A DNA stretch of 64,000 nt from Chitinophagaceae bacterium. Lineage in GTDB: Bacteria > Bacteroidota > Bacteroidia > Chitinophagales > Chitinophagaceae. Location of the stretch: assembly GCA_004173355.1 (NCBI GenBank), contig SEAD01000002.1, positions 24,790-88,789 of the forward strand, read 5' to 3'. A program made the translations under genes and the position numbers. This document shows, piece after piece, positions 27,154-37,200 of this stretch (the first letter of the stretch is position 1; every line of letters starts with the position of its first letter). The notes beneath the pieces were generated by a model. The model ran no database searches. It was given only the letters and a program-made list of their open reading frames with translations, and had not been told where the DNA came from.

Positions 27154-28860
27154 ATGATGAAGCATATCAATTATAAAAGCATTGTATCTGGTTTGGTCCT
27201 GCCACTCCTGGTACTATCAGGTTGCAAAAAAGATTTTCTTGAAAAACCGCCGACTGATGCTATTACCGATGCGACCTTTTATAAAACCGACCAGCAGGTA
27301 CTGGCAGGCACTGCGGGTCTTTACAACAAGGTCTGGTTTGATTATAACGATAAAGCATCCTATAACATTGGTGATTTCCGTTCGGGTACTACATTTTCTG
27401 CGTATAATGACCGGGGGAATGTATTGTTCAATACAACTGCTGAGAATGGGGAGAACAATGCAGCTTACCGCTCGTTCTTCCAGGTGGTGGCCCAGTCCAA
27501 TATGACGATCATCAGCATAAACAATAACGCCGGTGAGGCAGTTTCCCCGGCGGTCAAAAAGATGGCGATTGCTGAAGCAAGATTTATGCGCGCCCTTGCA
27601 TATCGTTACCTGGTGATGAATTATGGAGAAGTACCCATCATTACAAATAACCTGGCGATCCTGAATGATACAACCCTCCGCAGGAATACCATTCCGAGTA
27701 TATGGAGGTTTATTACCAACGAGATGCGCTCACTGCTGGAAGATCTGCCGGTTACTCCCGCAGAAGTTGGAAGGATTTCAAAATGGTCGGCTGAAGCGAT
27801 GCTGGCGCGCTTTTATCTCACGCGCGCAGGTGTAGGTGCAACCAGTGCCACCGGCAGGAACCAGGAGTACCTTGACAGCGCGAAGTATTATGCAAAAAGG
27901 GTGATCGAAAACAGTGGCGCAGCCCTGCTGACGAACTATGCTGAACTGTTCAGATGGCCATATGATAACAACAAGGAATCCTTGTTCGAACTGCAATGGG
28001 TTTTCCAGCCTGGTCAGTATGGGGCGCAGAACAGTACGCCATCCTACCTGAACTTCAGTCCGGATATCGCCAATGGAGATGGTTGGGGTGGTGATAAAGG
28101 TGCCACCTGGTGGATGCTCAGTCAGTATGAGGGAATTAATAATTCCGGTGACACCATCCTGCAGGGACGTACACTCGACCAGCGATTGAAAGCCACATTT
28201 ATGTTGCCGGGCTTCAATTATCCTGAAATAACACAGGTGCTCGCAGGGGTGAAACAAAAACTCGTTTTCCCCAATGCCGGTGGCGATGTGAATTTTGCCA
28301 GTGTAAAAAAATACGTTGTGGGTAAAGCGGAGGATGTTGGTGGCCAGGCGGCCCAGCAGAACTATCCGAACAACACCTATATGCAAAGGCTCGCTGAGAT
28401 ATACCTGATTTATGCAGAAGCAGAGATAGGGAACGGAGCGTCCACCACTGATGCGACTGCGGTCCAGTATTTCAACATGGTGCGGACACGCTCAGGACTT
28501 GCGCCATTTACAATCACACATCCGGTCACAAACGCACCGACGCCGCTGACTTTTGATCATATTTTCAAGGAAAGGGTGCTTGAATTTGCGATGGAGGGAA
28601 TGGCATGGTACGACCTGGTGAGCCTTCACTATTATAATCCGCAGAAGGCTTACTCGATCCTCAACAGCCAGGATAGGGGATTTTATAATATCACTCCGGA
28701 CGCATTCCCGAATCCTACATCCTGGACCATCCGCAAAACAGCCTGGGCAACCACGGAGCGGACCATCAATGCAAATGACGGGAATTTCCGTCTGCCGATC
28801 CCATCCGCCGAAATAACACAGGCGCCAAATTTATCTAAACCCGCCGTCGACTATCCATAA
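27154..28860 (+). CDS. SusD/RagB-type surface lipoprotein (pair 2)
   Basis: This 568-residue lipoprotein is the partner of SusC 2. The start is taken at the ATG of 27154 (MMKHINYKSI), 10 bp after the SusC stop. An earlier in-frame ATG would overlap SusC and spoil the signal peptide. The lipobox is LSGC followed by KKDF, fitting surface export. SusD landmarks include FMRALAYRYLVMNYGEVPI, YLIYAEAEIGNG and the C-terminal FKERVLEFAMEGMAWYDLV. Confidence 0.94.
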   Translation: MMKHINYKSIVSGLVLPLLVLSGCKKDFLEKPPTDAITDATFYKTDQQVLAGTAGLYNKVWFDYNDKASYNIGDFRSGTTFSAYNDRGNVLFNTTAENGENNAAYRSFFQVVAQSNMTIISINNNAGEAVSPAVKKMAIAEARFMRALAYRYLVMNYGEVPIITNNLAILNDTTLRRNTIPSIWRFITNEMRSLLEDLPVTPAEVGRISKWSAEAMLARFYLTRAGVGATSATGRNQEYLDSAKYYAKRVIENSGAALLTNYAELFRWPYDNNKESLFELQWVFQPGQYGAQNSTPSYLNFSPDIANGDGWGGDKGATWWMLSQYEGINNSGDTILQGRTLDQRLKATFMLPGFNYPEITQVLAGVKQKLVFPNAGGDVNFASVKKYVVGKAEDVGGQAAQQNYPNNTYMQRLAEIYLIYAEAEIGNGASTTDATAVQYFNMVRTRSGLAPFTITHPVTNAPTPLTFDHIFKERVLEFAMEGMAWYDLVSLHYYNPQKAYSILNSQDRGFYNITPDAFPNPTSWTIRKTAWATTERTINANDGNFRLPIPSAEITQAPNLSKPAVDYP

Positions 28861-28891
28861 GGCATTCCATTCAAGTCAAACATTGCAGAGT

Positions 28892-30043
28892 ATGAAAACA
28901 ATACAAAGATCCATCTATTTCTTTTTCCTCGCGATAACAGCGGCGCTGGTATTTGCGTCCTGTGAGAAAGACAATGATTCAAACGGGAGTAGCCCGCGAA
29001 TCCAGTACGTACGCGTAACCAATCCTGTGTCTGCTGACTCACTACTGGTTGGTGCGGCCCAGGGAAACCTGATTGCCATTGTTGGTGAAAACCTGGGTGG
29101 TGCGCAAAGGATGTGGTTCAATAACCGCGAGGCCAGTCTCAACCCGACATTCATCACCAATACAACGATCCTGGTAAACGTACCTACACTGATCCCGACA
29201 GAGATTACCAACAAACTGAAGATTTATTTTTCCAACGGCGATTCGCTCCTGTATGATTTTGAAGTCCAGATCAGCGAGCCGTCATTAACGAATATGTTGT
29301 CGGAATATGTTAATGTTGGAGAGGTGGCCACAATCAGGGGCGACTACTTTTATGCACCATTAACGGTGACATTCACCGGAGGGGTGGAAGGAACCCTTGT
29401 ATCGGTGGAAGACAAAATAATTGAAGTAAGGGTTCCTGATGGCGCACAGCCAGGACCCGTAACTGTGACCACAAATTTTGGTGAAACAGTCTCCGATTTC
29501 TGGTTCAGGGACAACCGGAACATATTCCTCAGCAGCGATCCGTTTACCGGATGGTGGAATGCGGATTACGTAGTGGCGCCGGCCAGTGTCGGCCCGGATG
29601 ACCCGGTTTCGATAAACGGTAATTATATCCGGTTCAGGAAGCCAATCGGTGCCTGGAGCTGGAACGAAGTTGCCGGTGGTCCGGCTTCAGCGATGGGCGA
29701 TATCAGTAAAAATGTTCCCGATGAAGCCATTCTTAAACCATCCGACTTCTATTTAAAATTTGAAGTCAATACGGTGAAGCCGTACAATAATAATACCCTG
29801 AAAATTAACGTGGGACTGCTGGCGGAAGACAACAACGGTTACCAGTGGATGCCACCTTACGACACGAAGGGTAACTGGCAGACGGTAGTGATCCCGTTTG
29901 AAGACGTTGTTGCGAGCTACGCTATCAAGCCGGTTATTAACCCTGATGGCTACTGGACGAGACTGCTTTTTCACGGAGCGGGCGATCTTGATGCAGACAT
30001 ATCATTTGATAATTTCAGGATAGTGCCAAAGCTTTTAAAATAA
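28892..30043 (+). CDS. IPT/TIG-domain surface glycan-binding lipoprotein (SGBP 1)
   Basis: This 383-residue lipoprotein starts at the ATG of 28892; an in-frame TTG lies three codons upstream. The lipobox FASC is followed by EKDND, a strong Bacteroidota surface-export signal. Two IPT/TIG immunoglobulin-like domains (about 35-210) lead to a C-terminal beta-sandwich rich in exposed aromatics (DPFTGWWNADY, GAWSWNEVAGG, NNGYQWMPPY). This arrangement matches SGBP-B proteins of mannan and xyloglucan loci, where the last domain binds the glycan. It lies 31 bp after SusD. Confidence 0.9.
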   Translation: MKTIQRSIYFFFLAITAALVFASCEKDNDSNGSSPRIQYVRVTNPVSADSLLVGAAQGNLIAIVGENLGGAQRMWFNNREASLNPTFITNTTILVNVPTLIPTEITNKLKIYFSNGDSLLYDFEVQISEPSLTNMLSEYVNVGEVATIRGDYFYAPLTVTFTGGVEGTLVSVEDKIIEVRVPDGAQPGPVTVTTNFGETVSDFWFRDNRNIFLSSDPFTGWWNADYVVAPASVGPDDPVSINGNYIRFRKPIGAWSWNEVAGGPASAMGDISKNVPDEAILKPSDFYLKFEVNTVKPYNNNTLKINVGLLAEDNNGYQWMPPYDTKGNWQTVVIPFEDVVASYAIKPVINPDGYWTRLLFHGAGDLDADISFDNFRIVPKLLK

Positions 30044-30067
30044 TTTACCACCAGCAACAACGAAATA

Positions 30068-31366
30068 ATGAGAACATTTAAAACAGCAAGACGGCTTTCT
30101 GCGTGCCTTCTGGTGCTTGCAGCAATTCTTTCGCTGCAATCCTGCACGAAAGACAACGATTCTTCTTCTGACCAGGTGATACTGCTGAGCTTTGGCCCGA
30201 CAGGGGCAATGCATGGGGACACCCTCCGGTTTATCGGTAAAAATCTAAACCAGGTAACATCCATACAATTTACAGGTGCAACAGTTGACAAAACTGCATT
30301 CACCCAGCAAACCGCGGAACTCATCAAAGTGGTGGTTCCAGAGTCGACCGAACGCGGCTTTGTGACGCTTAAGACCGCTCAGGGCGATATCGTCACGAAG
30401 ACGATATTAAACCTGGAAGTGCTGGTAACCATTTCCGGGATGCCTGCACAAGCCAGGCCAGGCGATAACATCACTATCACGGGAGAGTATCTCAACTGGG
30501 TGACCAATATCCGCTTTGCCAAAGATAAATGGGTAGACTCTGTCGATTTTGTCAGTGCAGGGTTGAATGAGCTGGTTGTTAAAGTGCCGATGGATGCTGA
30601 GTCAGGTCCCCTGGTATTTTATTATGGTGGATCAGGAAAAGGTCCGCTTGAAATTGAAACTCCCGCCAGCCTTGAACTTGCACTGCCTGCAATTACTTCG
30701 TTTGGCCCGAACCCGGCTGTCCGCGAACAGAACCTGACCATTACCGGGACCGACCTGGATCTTGTGAAAGGAATACTCTTTAAAGGTAAAACAACAGCTG
30801 ATACCGTTTTTGAATCAAGGTCCGCCACCGAGCTGGTGATCAGAATACCGGCCGAAGCCAACAAGGGTAAGATCAGTCTGGTGGCCCATTCCCTTATCAC
30901 TATTGAATCTGCGGAAAGCCTCCGTTTTGAAGGTGATCTTGCCGACCTCCCGCCATTGGCATATGCGTTTTACATCGACAAACTGGAAAATGGCTGGCAG
31001 AACTGGGGATGGGGTTCCACCGTTGATTTTGAAAACACAGACAATGTGCGCGATGGCGCCGCTGCTGCAAAGCTGGATTATACCGGTCAATGGAGCGGGT
31101 TAAACTTCGCGAACGGCAGTGTTGCCACCGGTGCTTTTACCGAACTAAGCTTTTCTATTTACGGAACTGCCGGTACCAATGGCAAAAAAATTACCGTCAA
31201 ACCAAAAGAAGGATCAGGGCATGAAATAGTGATAGAGGAAGGGAAGTGGGTGGATTTCGTGCTGACTAAGGCACAGATAGGAAACCCCGCAACCGTTACC
31301 GAACTGCTCTTCCAGAACCAGGACTGGACAGGCCTGGTGTATGTCGATCATGTGGGTTTCCGGTAA
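30068..31366 (+). CDS. Multi-IPT surface glycan-binding lipoprotein (SGBP 2)
   Basis: This 432-residue lipoprotein has the lipobox LQSC followed by TKDND, indicating surface display. Three IPT/TIG domains are visible from their GD-L-I-G-NL patterns (about 40-115, 118-200 and 208-290). A C-terminal jelly-roll (about 295-432: LENGWQNWGWGST, GQWSGLNF, FTELSFSIYGT) looks like a carbohydrate-binding module. It lies 24 bp after SGBP 1 and is the last gene of the SusCD 2 unit; a terminator follows. Confidence 0.88.
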   Translation: MRTFKTARRLSACLLVLAAILSLQSCTKDNDSSSDQVILLSFGPTGAMHGDTLRFIGKNLNQVTSIQFTGATVDKTAFTQQTAELIKVVVPESTERGFVTLKTAQGDIVTKTILNLEVLVTISGMPAQARPGDNITITGEYLNWVTNIRFAKDKWVDSVDFVSAGLNELVVKVPMDAESGPLVFYYGGSGKGPLEIETPASLELALPAITSFGPNPAVREQNLTITGTDLDLVKGILFKGKTTADTVFESRSATELVIRIPAEANKGKISLVAHSLITIESAESLRFEGDLADLPPLAYAFYIDKLENGWQNWGWGSTVDFENTDNVRDGAAAAKLDYTGQWSGLNFANGSVATGAFTELSFSIYGTAGTNGKKITVKPKEGSGHEIVIEEGKWVDFVLTKAQIGNPATVTELLFQNQDWTGLVYVDHVGFR

Positions 31367-31455
31367 TCCGCAGCTGATGCAGAACTACTAACGATCTTTT
31401 TATATACTGCCGCCGAGCGGTCAAGGTTTTTTCATACAAGCAAAGCAGTCGTTCA

Positions 31456-31486
31456 GGAGGGGTGATTCTTCACCCTTCCTTTTTTT
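31456..31486 (+). terminator. Intrinsic terminator of the SusCD 2 operon
   Basis: GGAGGGGTGA pairs with TCACCCTTCC (one G-T wobble) around a 4-nt loop, followed by seven T. The core GTGATTCTTCAC and its preceding bases resemble the terminator at 40036-40065. Confidence 0.85.
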
Positions 31487-31508
31487 ATGTAGGGTTGCTA
31501 AAACAAGC

Positions 31509-31547
31509 AAGCCCGGAGAAACAAGCGTAGAGCTGTTTTCCGGGCTT
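31509..31547 (-). terminator. Terminator of the GH27 gene
   Basis: AAGCCCGGAGAA (31509-31520) pairs with TTTTCCGGGCTT (31536-31547) over 12 bp with one wobble. It begins 18 bp past the GH27 stop on the minus strand and is followed there by a T-rich tail. Confidence 0.65.
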
Positions 31548-31564
31548 ACGATGTAGATGTGCTT

Positions 31565-32851
31565 TTATTTTTTAACGGGAGAAAGGCGCAGGAGAAGGAC
31601 ATCCCGCGACGGCAGGACCTGTTTCAGGGGCTGTTTGCTGGATGAAGGTTTTGCTTTTCCCCAAAGGTCAGTTATCACGTAGGTGTTCTGCTTTGCATCC
31701 AGCACCGCGCCGGACAGGGAATCAGTTATTGGGTTTTCCTGCCATGAAAAATCAATCTTCCTCGGCTGCCGGCTGCGGTTCAGGAAACACACTGCCCATT
31801 CGCCGTTTTTCAATGGCTTCAGCCAGGTTTCAACACTATCGGTGACACTGTGACGGAATCCCTGGACCCCGAGCGAGTCCTGGTCTATGGCTATTACTTC
31901 TTTTTTTGTGAGAATCGCTTTTGTTTCCGGATCCATTTTCCGGAGGTCGTTACCGGCAATCAGCGGGGCCGCGATCATACACCACATGGAAAAGTGCGCG
32001 CGGGCCTCATTTGCGGGCATACCATTCCCGACTTCCAGCATATCCGGATCATTCCAATGGCCAGGTCCGGCATACTGGCGTAAGCCATCCTGTTTTTCAA
32101 GGATCTGCATCGCTCCCCATGATTTCCATGTACCGTGGTCTTCGATACAATCAAAACAATTGTAAATATCACCGGTAGTGCGCCAAAGGTGTCCGACATT
32201 TTTAGCCCATTTCCATGGCTCACTCCCGCCCCATTCGCAAATGCTCAATACAACCGGGCGCCCTGCTTTTTTTAATGCAGCAGTGATTGTTTTGTATGCG
32301 CCTTCCGCCTTCAGTCCCTCGGTATTGCACCAGTCATATTTCAGGTAGTCAACACCCCATCCGGCATAGACCTGCGCGTCCTGGAATTCATAACCCCTGC
32401 TTCCTGGCCGGCCGCCACAGGTTTGGGACCCAGCGTCAGAATACACGCCCAACCTGAGGCCTTTGGAATGGATATAATCGGCCAGGGCTTTCATGCCGGA
32501 TGGGAATCGTTTGGGATCCGGATGGATAAATCCAAGGCTGTCCCTGTCGCCATGCCAGCAGTCATCGATATTAATATATGTGTAACCGGCGTCTTTCATA
32601 CCTGAACTAACCAGTGCGTCGGCGATTTCCCGGATCAGCTTTTCATCAACGTTGCAGGCAAATTTATTCCAGCTATTCCAGCCCATTGGTGGTGTAAGGG
32701 CCAGGCCCTGGAATTTTGTATAGTCCTGGGTATAATTATTGCCCTGGGCACGCAACAAGGAAGGGACAGGGAGAAGCATGACGAAGGCAAACAGATAGTT
32801 TTTCAGTTGCTGCAGGTTGACTCGTTTTCTGTTGAAGTTTTTTGTATGCAT
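31565..32851 (-). CDS. Secreted GH27 alpha-galactosidase
   Basis: This 428-residue enzyme removes alpha-1,6-galactosyl side groups of galactomannan or galactoglucomannan. The start is taken at MHTKNFNRK (ATG 32849-32851): the frame is open further upstream, but that stretch is not protein-like and precedes the signal peptide (FAFVMLLPVPSLLRAQ). The GH27 barrel begins LALTPPMGWNSWN. The nucleophile is Asp173 in YLKYDWCN and the acid/base Asp228 in LWRTTGDI; INIDDCWHG and AGPGHWNDPDML are further family landmarks. A C-terminal beta-sandwich ends the protein. It is divergent from the GH2 gene, 244 bp away. Confidence 0.93.
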   Translation of the reverse strand: MHTKNFNRKRVNLQQLKNYLFAFVMLLPVPSLLRAQGNNYTQDYTKFQGLALTPPMGWNSWNKFACNVDEKLIREIADALVSSGMKDAGYTYINIDDCWHGDRDSLGFIHPDPKRFPSGMKALADYIHSKGLRLGVYSDAGSQTCGGRPGSRGYEFQDAQVYAGWGVDYLKYDWCNTEGLKAEGAYKTITAALKKAGRPVVLSICEWGGSEPWKWAKNVGHLWRTTGDIYNCFDCIEDHGTWKSWGAMQILEKQDGLRQYAGPGHWNDPDMLEVGNGMPANEARAHFSMWCMIAAPLIAGNDLRKMDPETKAILTKKEVIAIDQDSLGVQGFRHSVTDSVETWLKPLKNGEWAVCFLNRSRQPRKIDFSWQENPITDSLSGAVLDAKQNTYVITDLWGKAKPSSSKQPLKQVLPSRDVLLLRLSPVKK

Positions 32852-33095
32852 ATAATTTGTTCTGCGATGAGGGATGATGCGAATGTCACAAACATAAGGA
32901 AGCCATGAAATGGAGTACGATATTATTTTATCAAAGGATAGTATAATACTATCCATTTGGTCCGGTGTTTTTCCATCGGGTCTGATTTTAGTGTTATTTA
33001 CAGCGCCGGATGTAATATTGTGAAACGGGTAGCGGTTCCATTCTCCCGGGATCAGCATTCCGGAACGGGAATTAATTGCAGTAATTATTGACCAT

Positions 33096-35987
33096 ATGAT
33101 TAAATCAACAATGTGCAGGGTGTGTTCCCTGCTGTTCACCTCCTTACTTTTTAGTTTTCACTTGTCTGTAGCGCAGCAAACGCCGGTCGCCCTCCGGCAG
33201 CGTACCTCCCTGGACCACGGATGGCGTTTTGCCTTTGGGCACCCGTCTGATACCAAAAAAGATTTCGATCATGGTACTGGCTATTTTTCTTACCTGGCAA
33301 AAGCCGGTAACGGCGATGGTGCTGCCTCCCAAAAATTTGATGACCGTACCTGGAGAAAACTCGACCTTCCACATGATTGGGCCGTTGAGCAGGACGTCAG
33401 CCATTATGGTAGTTTCAGCCATGGTTTCAAAGCAATCGGAGCCAGATTTCCGGACGCAACAATCGGATGGTACCGTAAAACGTGGACAATGCCCGCGTTC
33501 GATCCTGGCCACCGCATCAGTATCGAGTTTGATGGTGTGTTCAGGAATTCAAAAGTTTGGGTAAATGGACACTACCTCGGCACCGAGGCCAGCGGTTACA
33601 ACAGCTTTGCCTATGATATTACGGATGTGCTGAATTACGGAGCTGAGAATGTGATAGCAGTCAGGGTCGATGCCGGTATGGAGGAAGGTTGGTTTTATGA
33701 GGGTGCTGGTATTTACCGCCATGTCTGGCTTACCCGGACTTCGCCCGTGCACGTGGTGAAAAATGGTACAGCGGTGACCACAAGGATCAATCATACCGAC
33801 CTTACGGCAGATGTGAATACAGCAACTGAGCTGATCAACCAGGGTAAGGGAATGCAGGTTGTTTCGGTAATACAGACATTGCAGGACTCTGCCGGAAACA
33901 CGGTAGCTACCAGCCGGACAGACGGGGTGAAACTCCTTCCATGGAAATCCCTGCTCGTCAACAGCGACCTTTCCGTGAAACAGGTCAGACTCTGGGACCT
34001 GGATCAACCTTATCTCTACAACCTGGTTACGACGCTCGAATCGGGAGGCAAAGAACTTGACCATTACGAAACCCCATTTGGTTTCCGGACGGTGCGCTTC
34101 GATGCCAGGCAAGGATTTTTCCTGAATGAAAAAAACATAAAACTCAAAGGGACCAACAACCACCAGGACCATGCTGGTGTGGGTGCGGCTATTCCCGATG
34201 AGCTCCAGTATTACCGTATAAGGGCGCTGAAAGCATTTGGTTCCAATGCATACCGATGTTCACATAATCCCCCGACACCAGAACTCCTGGAAGCCTGTGA
34301 TAAACTGGGAATGCTCGTTATTGACGAGAACCGTTTGATGGGTACAACGGAGCAAATGCTGGATGACCTGAAAGGCATGATCCGGCGCGACCGGAACCAT
34401 CCAAGCATCATCCTTTGGTCGGTAGGTAATGAAGAATGGGCAATTGAGAACAGTATTACCGGAAGCCGTATTGCCACGACACTGCAGGCTGTGGCAAAAA
34501 GTATGGATTCCACACGGGCTACTACAGCAGGAGTCAGTGGCGGTTTCCAGAGCGGTATATCCGATGTACTGGAAGTAATGGGATATAATTATATTGCCAA
34601 CGGCGATATCGACAAACACCACCAGCGGTTCCCGGATCAGCCGGCTGCCGGAACCGAAGAAGGCTCCACCTTTGCCACCAGGGGGATTTATTTCAGGGAT
34701 AGCCTTACCAATTATGCCACTGCCTACGATCGTAAACCCCGTCCGAGTTTTTACAGTATCGAGGAAGGCTGGAAGTTTTACTCCAGCCGCCCATGGCTGG
34801 CAGGCATGTTTATATGGACAGGATTTGACTACCGGGGTGAACCCACTCCCTACGGATGGCCATCGGTTACATCGTATTTCGGGATGATGGACCTCTGCGG
34901 TTTTCCCAAAGACAATGTCTACTATCTCCAATCCTGGTGGACAGATGTACCTACCCTGCATATACTGCCACACTGGAACTGGAAAGGAAAAGAAGGGCAG
35001 GAGATAGATGTGTGGACATACAGCAACTGTGATGAGGTGGAACTTTTCCTCAATAAAAAATCACTGGGGAAGCAGGCCATGCAGGTTAATTCACACCTCG
35101 AATGGAAGGTGAAATATGCAGCGGGAACCCTTCGGGCAATCGGATATAAAAAAGGGAAAAAGATCCTGGAAGAAACTGTCAGCACCACTGCGGCGCCTGT
35201 CAGCATCCGGCTGGCAGGTCACCAGCAAACCATCAAGGCAGATTCCAGGGACGTCGTTGTAGTAACGGTGTCAGCGGAAGATGCGCGCCAGCTGGCGGTC
35301 CCTACTGCGGATAACGAGATTCGTTTCAGTATAACCGGGCCGGGTCGTATCATCGGGGTAGGAAACGGGGATCCTGTTTCTGCCGAAAAAGAAAGGTTTA
35401 TCGAAGATATCGCCACGGTCAGTATCACTGATCTGAAAGAAAAACCATTGCAGGATATTTCCGAAGGGAAATCACAGATCGGGGTTGACGTCAGCGGATG
35501 GAAAGAGGCGTTCAGGAACAGGGATTATAAAAACCTGCCGGTTGCATATATCCATCACGGAACATTTGTTTTGCCAACCGATCTCAAAGGTCAAAAAATC
35601 ATCCTTTATTTCAATAGCGTGGGAACATCCCAATCTATCTACATCAATGGCCAGCCGGTCAGCCTGGAACTTAAACACAACCAGTTTGCCGCTGAGGTAG
35701 CTCTGGACAGTTCCAGGGTGCGTTCCGGGTCAAACAGCATCGATATTATCGCAAAACCATTTACCAAAAAGAATGACTGGGACGTGGTCAATACTAATCC
35801 GGGCGCCATCCAGTTGCTCCGGCCGGCAGCACAATGGAAACGGAAACTCTTCAGCGGGCTGGCACAGGTCATCGTGCAATCAACGGGTGAGCCTGGTGAA
35901 ATTGTTCTCACTGCCACAGCAGCGGGATTGAAACCAGCCAGCCTGAAGATCACATCTGCAAACAACACCGGTGGTATCCGTCCCTGA
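33096..35987 (+). CDS. Secreted GH2 beta-galactosidase-like enzyme
   Basis: This 963-residue enzyme has a signal peptide to about VAQQ (residue 28). It then has the GH2 sugar-binding domain (about 38-215: LPHDWAVEQ, WYRKTW), an Ig-like domain (about 218-330) and the TIM barrel (about 332-640). The acid/base is Glu446 in WSVGNEEW and the nucleophile lies in GTEEGST (Glu521 or Glu522). After the barrel come a DUF4982-type domain (WTYSNCDEVELFLN) and Ig-like or galactose-binding-like sandwiches. That tail is typical of Bacteroidota beta-galactosidases and absent from GH2 beta-mannosidases. I therefore call it a beta-galactosidase, though the linkage cannot be read from sequence. It is divergent from GH27. 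Confidence 0.85.
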   Translation: MIKSTMCRVCSLLFTSLLFSFHLSVAQQTPVALRQRTSLDHGWRFAFGHPSDTKKDFDHGTGYFSYLAKAGNGDGAASQKFDDRTWRKLDLPHDWAVEQDVSHYGSFSHGFKAIGARFPDATIGWYRKTWTMPAFDPGHRISIEFDGVFRNSKVWVNGHYLGTEASGYNSFAYDITDVLNYGAENVIAVRVDAGMEEGWFYEGAGIYRHVWLTRTSPVHVVKNGTAVTTRINHTDLTADVNTATELINQGKGMQVVSVIQTLQDSAGNTVATSRTDGVKLLPWKSLLVNSDLSVKQVRLWDLDQPYLYNLVTTLESGGKELDHYETPFGFRTVRFDARQGFFLNEKNIKLKGTNNHQDHAGVGAAIPDELQYYRIRALKAFGSNAYRCSHNPPTPELLEACDKLGMLVIDENRLMGTTEQMLDDLKGMIRRDRNHPSIILWSVGNEEWAIENSITGSRIATTLQAVAKSMDSTRATTAGVSGGFQSGISDVLEVMGYNYIANGDIDKHHQRFPDQPAAGTEEGSTFATRGIYFRDSLTNYATAYDRKPRPSFYSIEEGWKFYSSRPWLAGMFIWTGFDYRGEPTPYGWPSVTSYFGMMDLCGFPKDNVYYLQSWWTDVPTLHILPHWNWKGKEGQEIDVWTYSNCDEVELFLNKKSLGKQAMQVNSHLEWKVKYAAGTLRAIGYKKGKKILEETVSTTAAPVSIRLAGHQQTIKADSRDVVVVTVSAEDARQLAVPTADNEIRFSITGPGRIIGVGNGDPVSAEKERFIEDIATVSITDLKEKPLQDISEGKSQIGVDVSGWKEAFRNRDYKNLPVAYIHHGTFVLPTDLKGQKIILYFNSVGTSQSIYINGQPVSLELKHNQFAAEVALDSSRVRSGSNSIDIIAKPFTKKNDWDVVNTNPGAIQLLRPAAQWKRKLFSGLAQVIVQSTGEPGEIVLTATAAGLKPASLKITSANNTGGIRP

Positions 35988-36027
35988 AGCAGCAACATAA
36001 AATCAGATAATCATTGAATAACCAACA

Positions 36028-36062
36028 GGGTGCCCGGCACCAGCTGTCGGGTATCCTTTTTT
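36028..36062 (+). terminator. Terminator-like hairpin just before the GH26 lipoprotein gene
   Basis: GGGTGCCCGGCA (36028-36039) pairs with TGTCGGGTATCC (36045-36056) through 12 positions, three of them G-T wobbles, with a 5-nt loop and six T. It ends only 12 nt before the GH26 start codon at 36075, so it would limit read-through from GH2 into the mannanases. Confidence 0.7.
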
Positions 36063-36074
36063 AAAAAATGGCAT

Positions 36075-37145
36075 ATGAAAACATTTTACAAAATGGTGTT
36101 GGTGGTACTGGTAACAATTGTACTCGGAATGCAGGCGTGTAAAAAAGGGGAAAAGCCCGTTGAAGAAGAATTGCCTCCACCGGAAGAGGCATATAACCTC
36201 AAAAAAGCATTGAGTAACACATCGTCTTCCACGGCTACCAACGAGCTTTTTACCTGGATGACCGGACAGTTCCGGAAAAAGGTTATCTCTGGCCAGACGG
36301 ACGGAAATGAATTTACCTACATCAAAAACCTGACAGGCCATACACCTTTGCTACGGGGATATGATATGCAGACCTATAGTCCGCGGTACCCGTATTCATG
36401 GGACAATTCCTGCGCCTGTCATGCATTTGGACCGAACCTGAACTCCATGGTTACTGAAAATGCAATCTCGTGGTACAACGATAACGCGAAAAAGCCAATA
36501 ATCCAGATTCAGTGGCACTGGCACTCGCCGTCAGGTGGGAAAGCCGGGACGAACACCTTCTACACCAGCGACACGGATTTTGATGTATCGAAAGCCGTGG
36601 TTGAAGGTACCCCGGAGTATATAGCAACGCTCAGGGATATTGATGCGATTGCTGACCAGCTGAAAAAGTTGCGTGACGCAGGTGTACCTGTACTGTGGCG
36701 ACCCTTGCATGAACTCGGCGGCACCTGGTTCTGGTGGAGTGCAAAGGGTTCCGCACCATTCAAGAAGCTATGGGAAATAATGTACAGCCGGCTCACTTCC
36801 TATCACCAGCTCAACAATCTTATCTGGGTATGGAATGGGAATGACCCGGCCTGGTATGTGGGTGATGATAAATGTGATGTGGCCAGTATTGACTTTTATG
36901 GTACGCCTTTTACTTATCCTGTTGTAAAGCAGGAATACGATAAAATTTATTCGGTCACCCGGGGTACAAAAATCCTGGGTATGAGTGAGAACGGTTCGAT
37001 ACCCGACATCGATGCTGCTTTTGCGCAGGATGTCACCTGGGCGTTCTTCATGACCTGGTATGATCACCTGGTCACTGCCAATACTGATGAGAAAATCAAA
37101 TCATTTTACAACAATCCGAAAGTAATTACCCTTGAAAACCGTTGA
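36075..37145 (+). CDS. GH26 beta-mannanase, surface lipoprotein
   Basis: This 356-residue enzyme starts at ATG 36075 (MKTFYKMVL); the frame upstream runs through the terminator hairpin and is not used. The lipobox GMQAC gives lipidated Cys22, followed by KKGEK and an acidic stretch, consistent with surface display. The GH26 acid/base is Glu213 in WRPLHELGGTWFWW and the nucleophile Glu305 in GMSENG. The entry block ISGQTDGNEFTYI differs from the other two GH26 enzymes here. It may be the outer-surface endo-acting enzyme that makes oligosaccharides for SusCD import; that division of labour is inferred. Confidence 0.9.
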   Translation: MKTFYKMVLVVLVTIVLGMQACKKGEKPVEEELPPPEEAYNLKKALSNTSSSTATNELFTWMTGQFRKKVISGQTDGNEFTYIKNLTGHTPLLRGYDMQTYSPRYPYSWDNSCACHAFGPNLNSMVTENAISWYNDNAKKPIIQIQWHWHSPSGGKAGTNTFYTSDTDFDVSKAVVEGTPEYIATLRDIDAIADQLKKLRDAGVPVLWRPLHELGGTWFWWSAKGSAPFKKLWEIMYSRLTSYHQLNNLIWVWNGNDPAWYVGDDKCDVASIDFYGTPFTYPVVKQEYDKIYSVTRGTKILGMSENGSIPDIDAAFAQDVTWAFFMTWYDHLVTANTDEKIKSFYNNPKVITLENR

Positions 37146-37200
37146 CCTGCCTGAGTTTACAGTTTCCAACTCCGGTATTACAACCAACCTGTATATTTTT

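Noticed and set aside
32852..33139. Longer GH27 start at 33139
   Set aside because: The added 96 residues precede a normal signal peptide, do not look like protein and overlap the divergent GH2 start.
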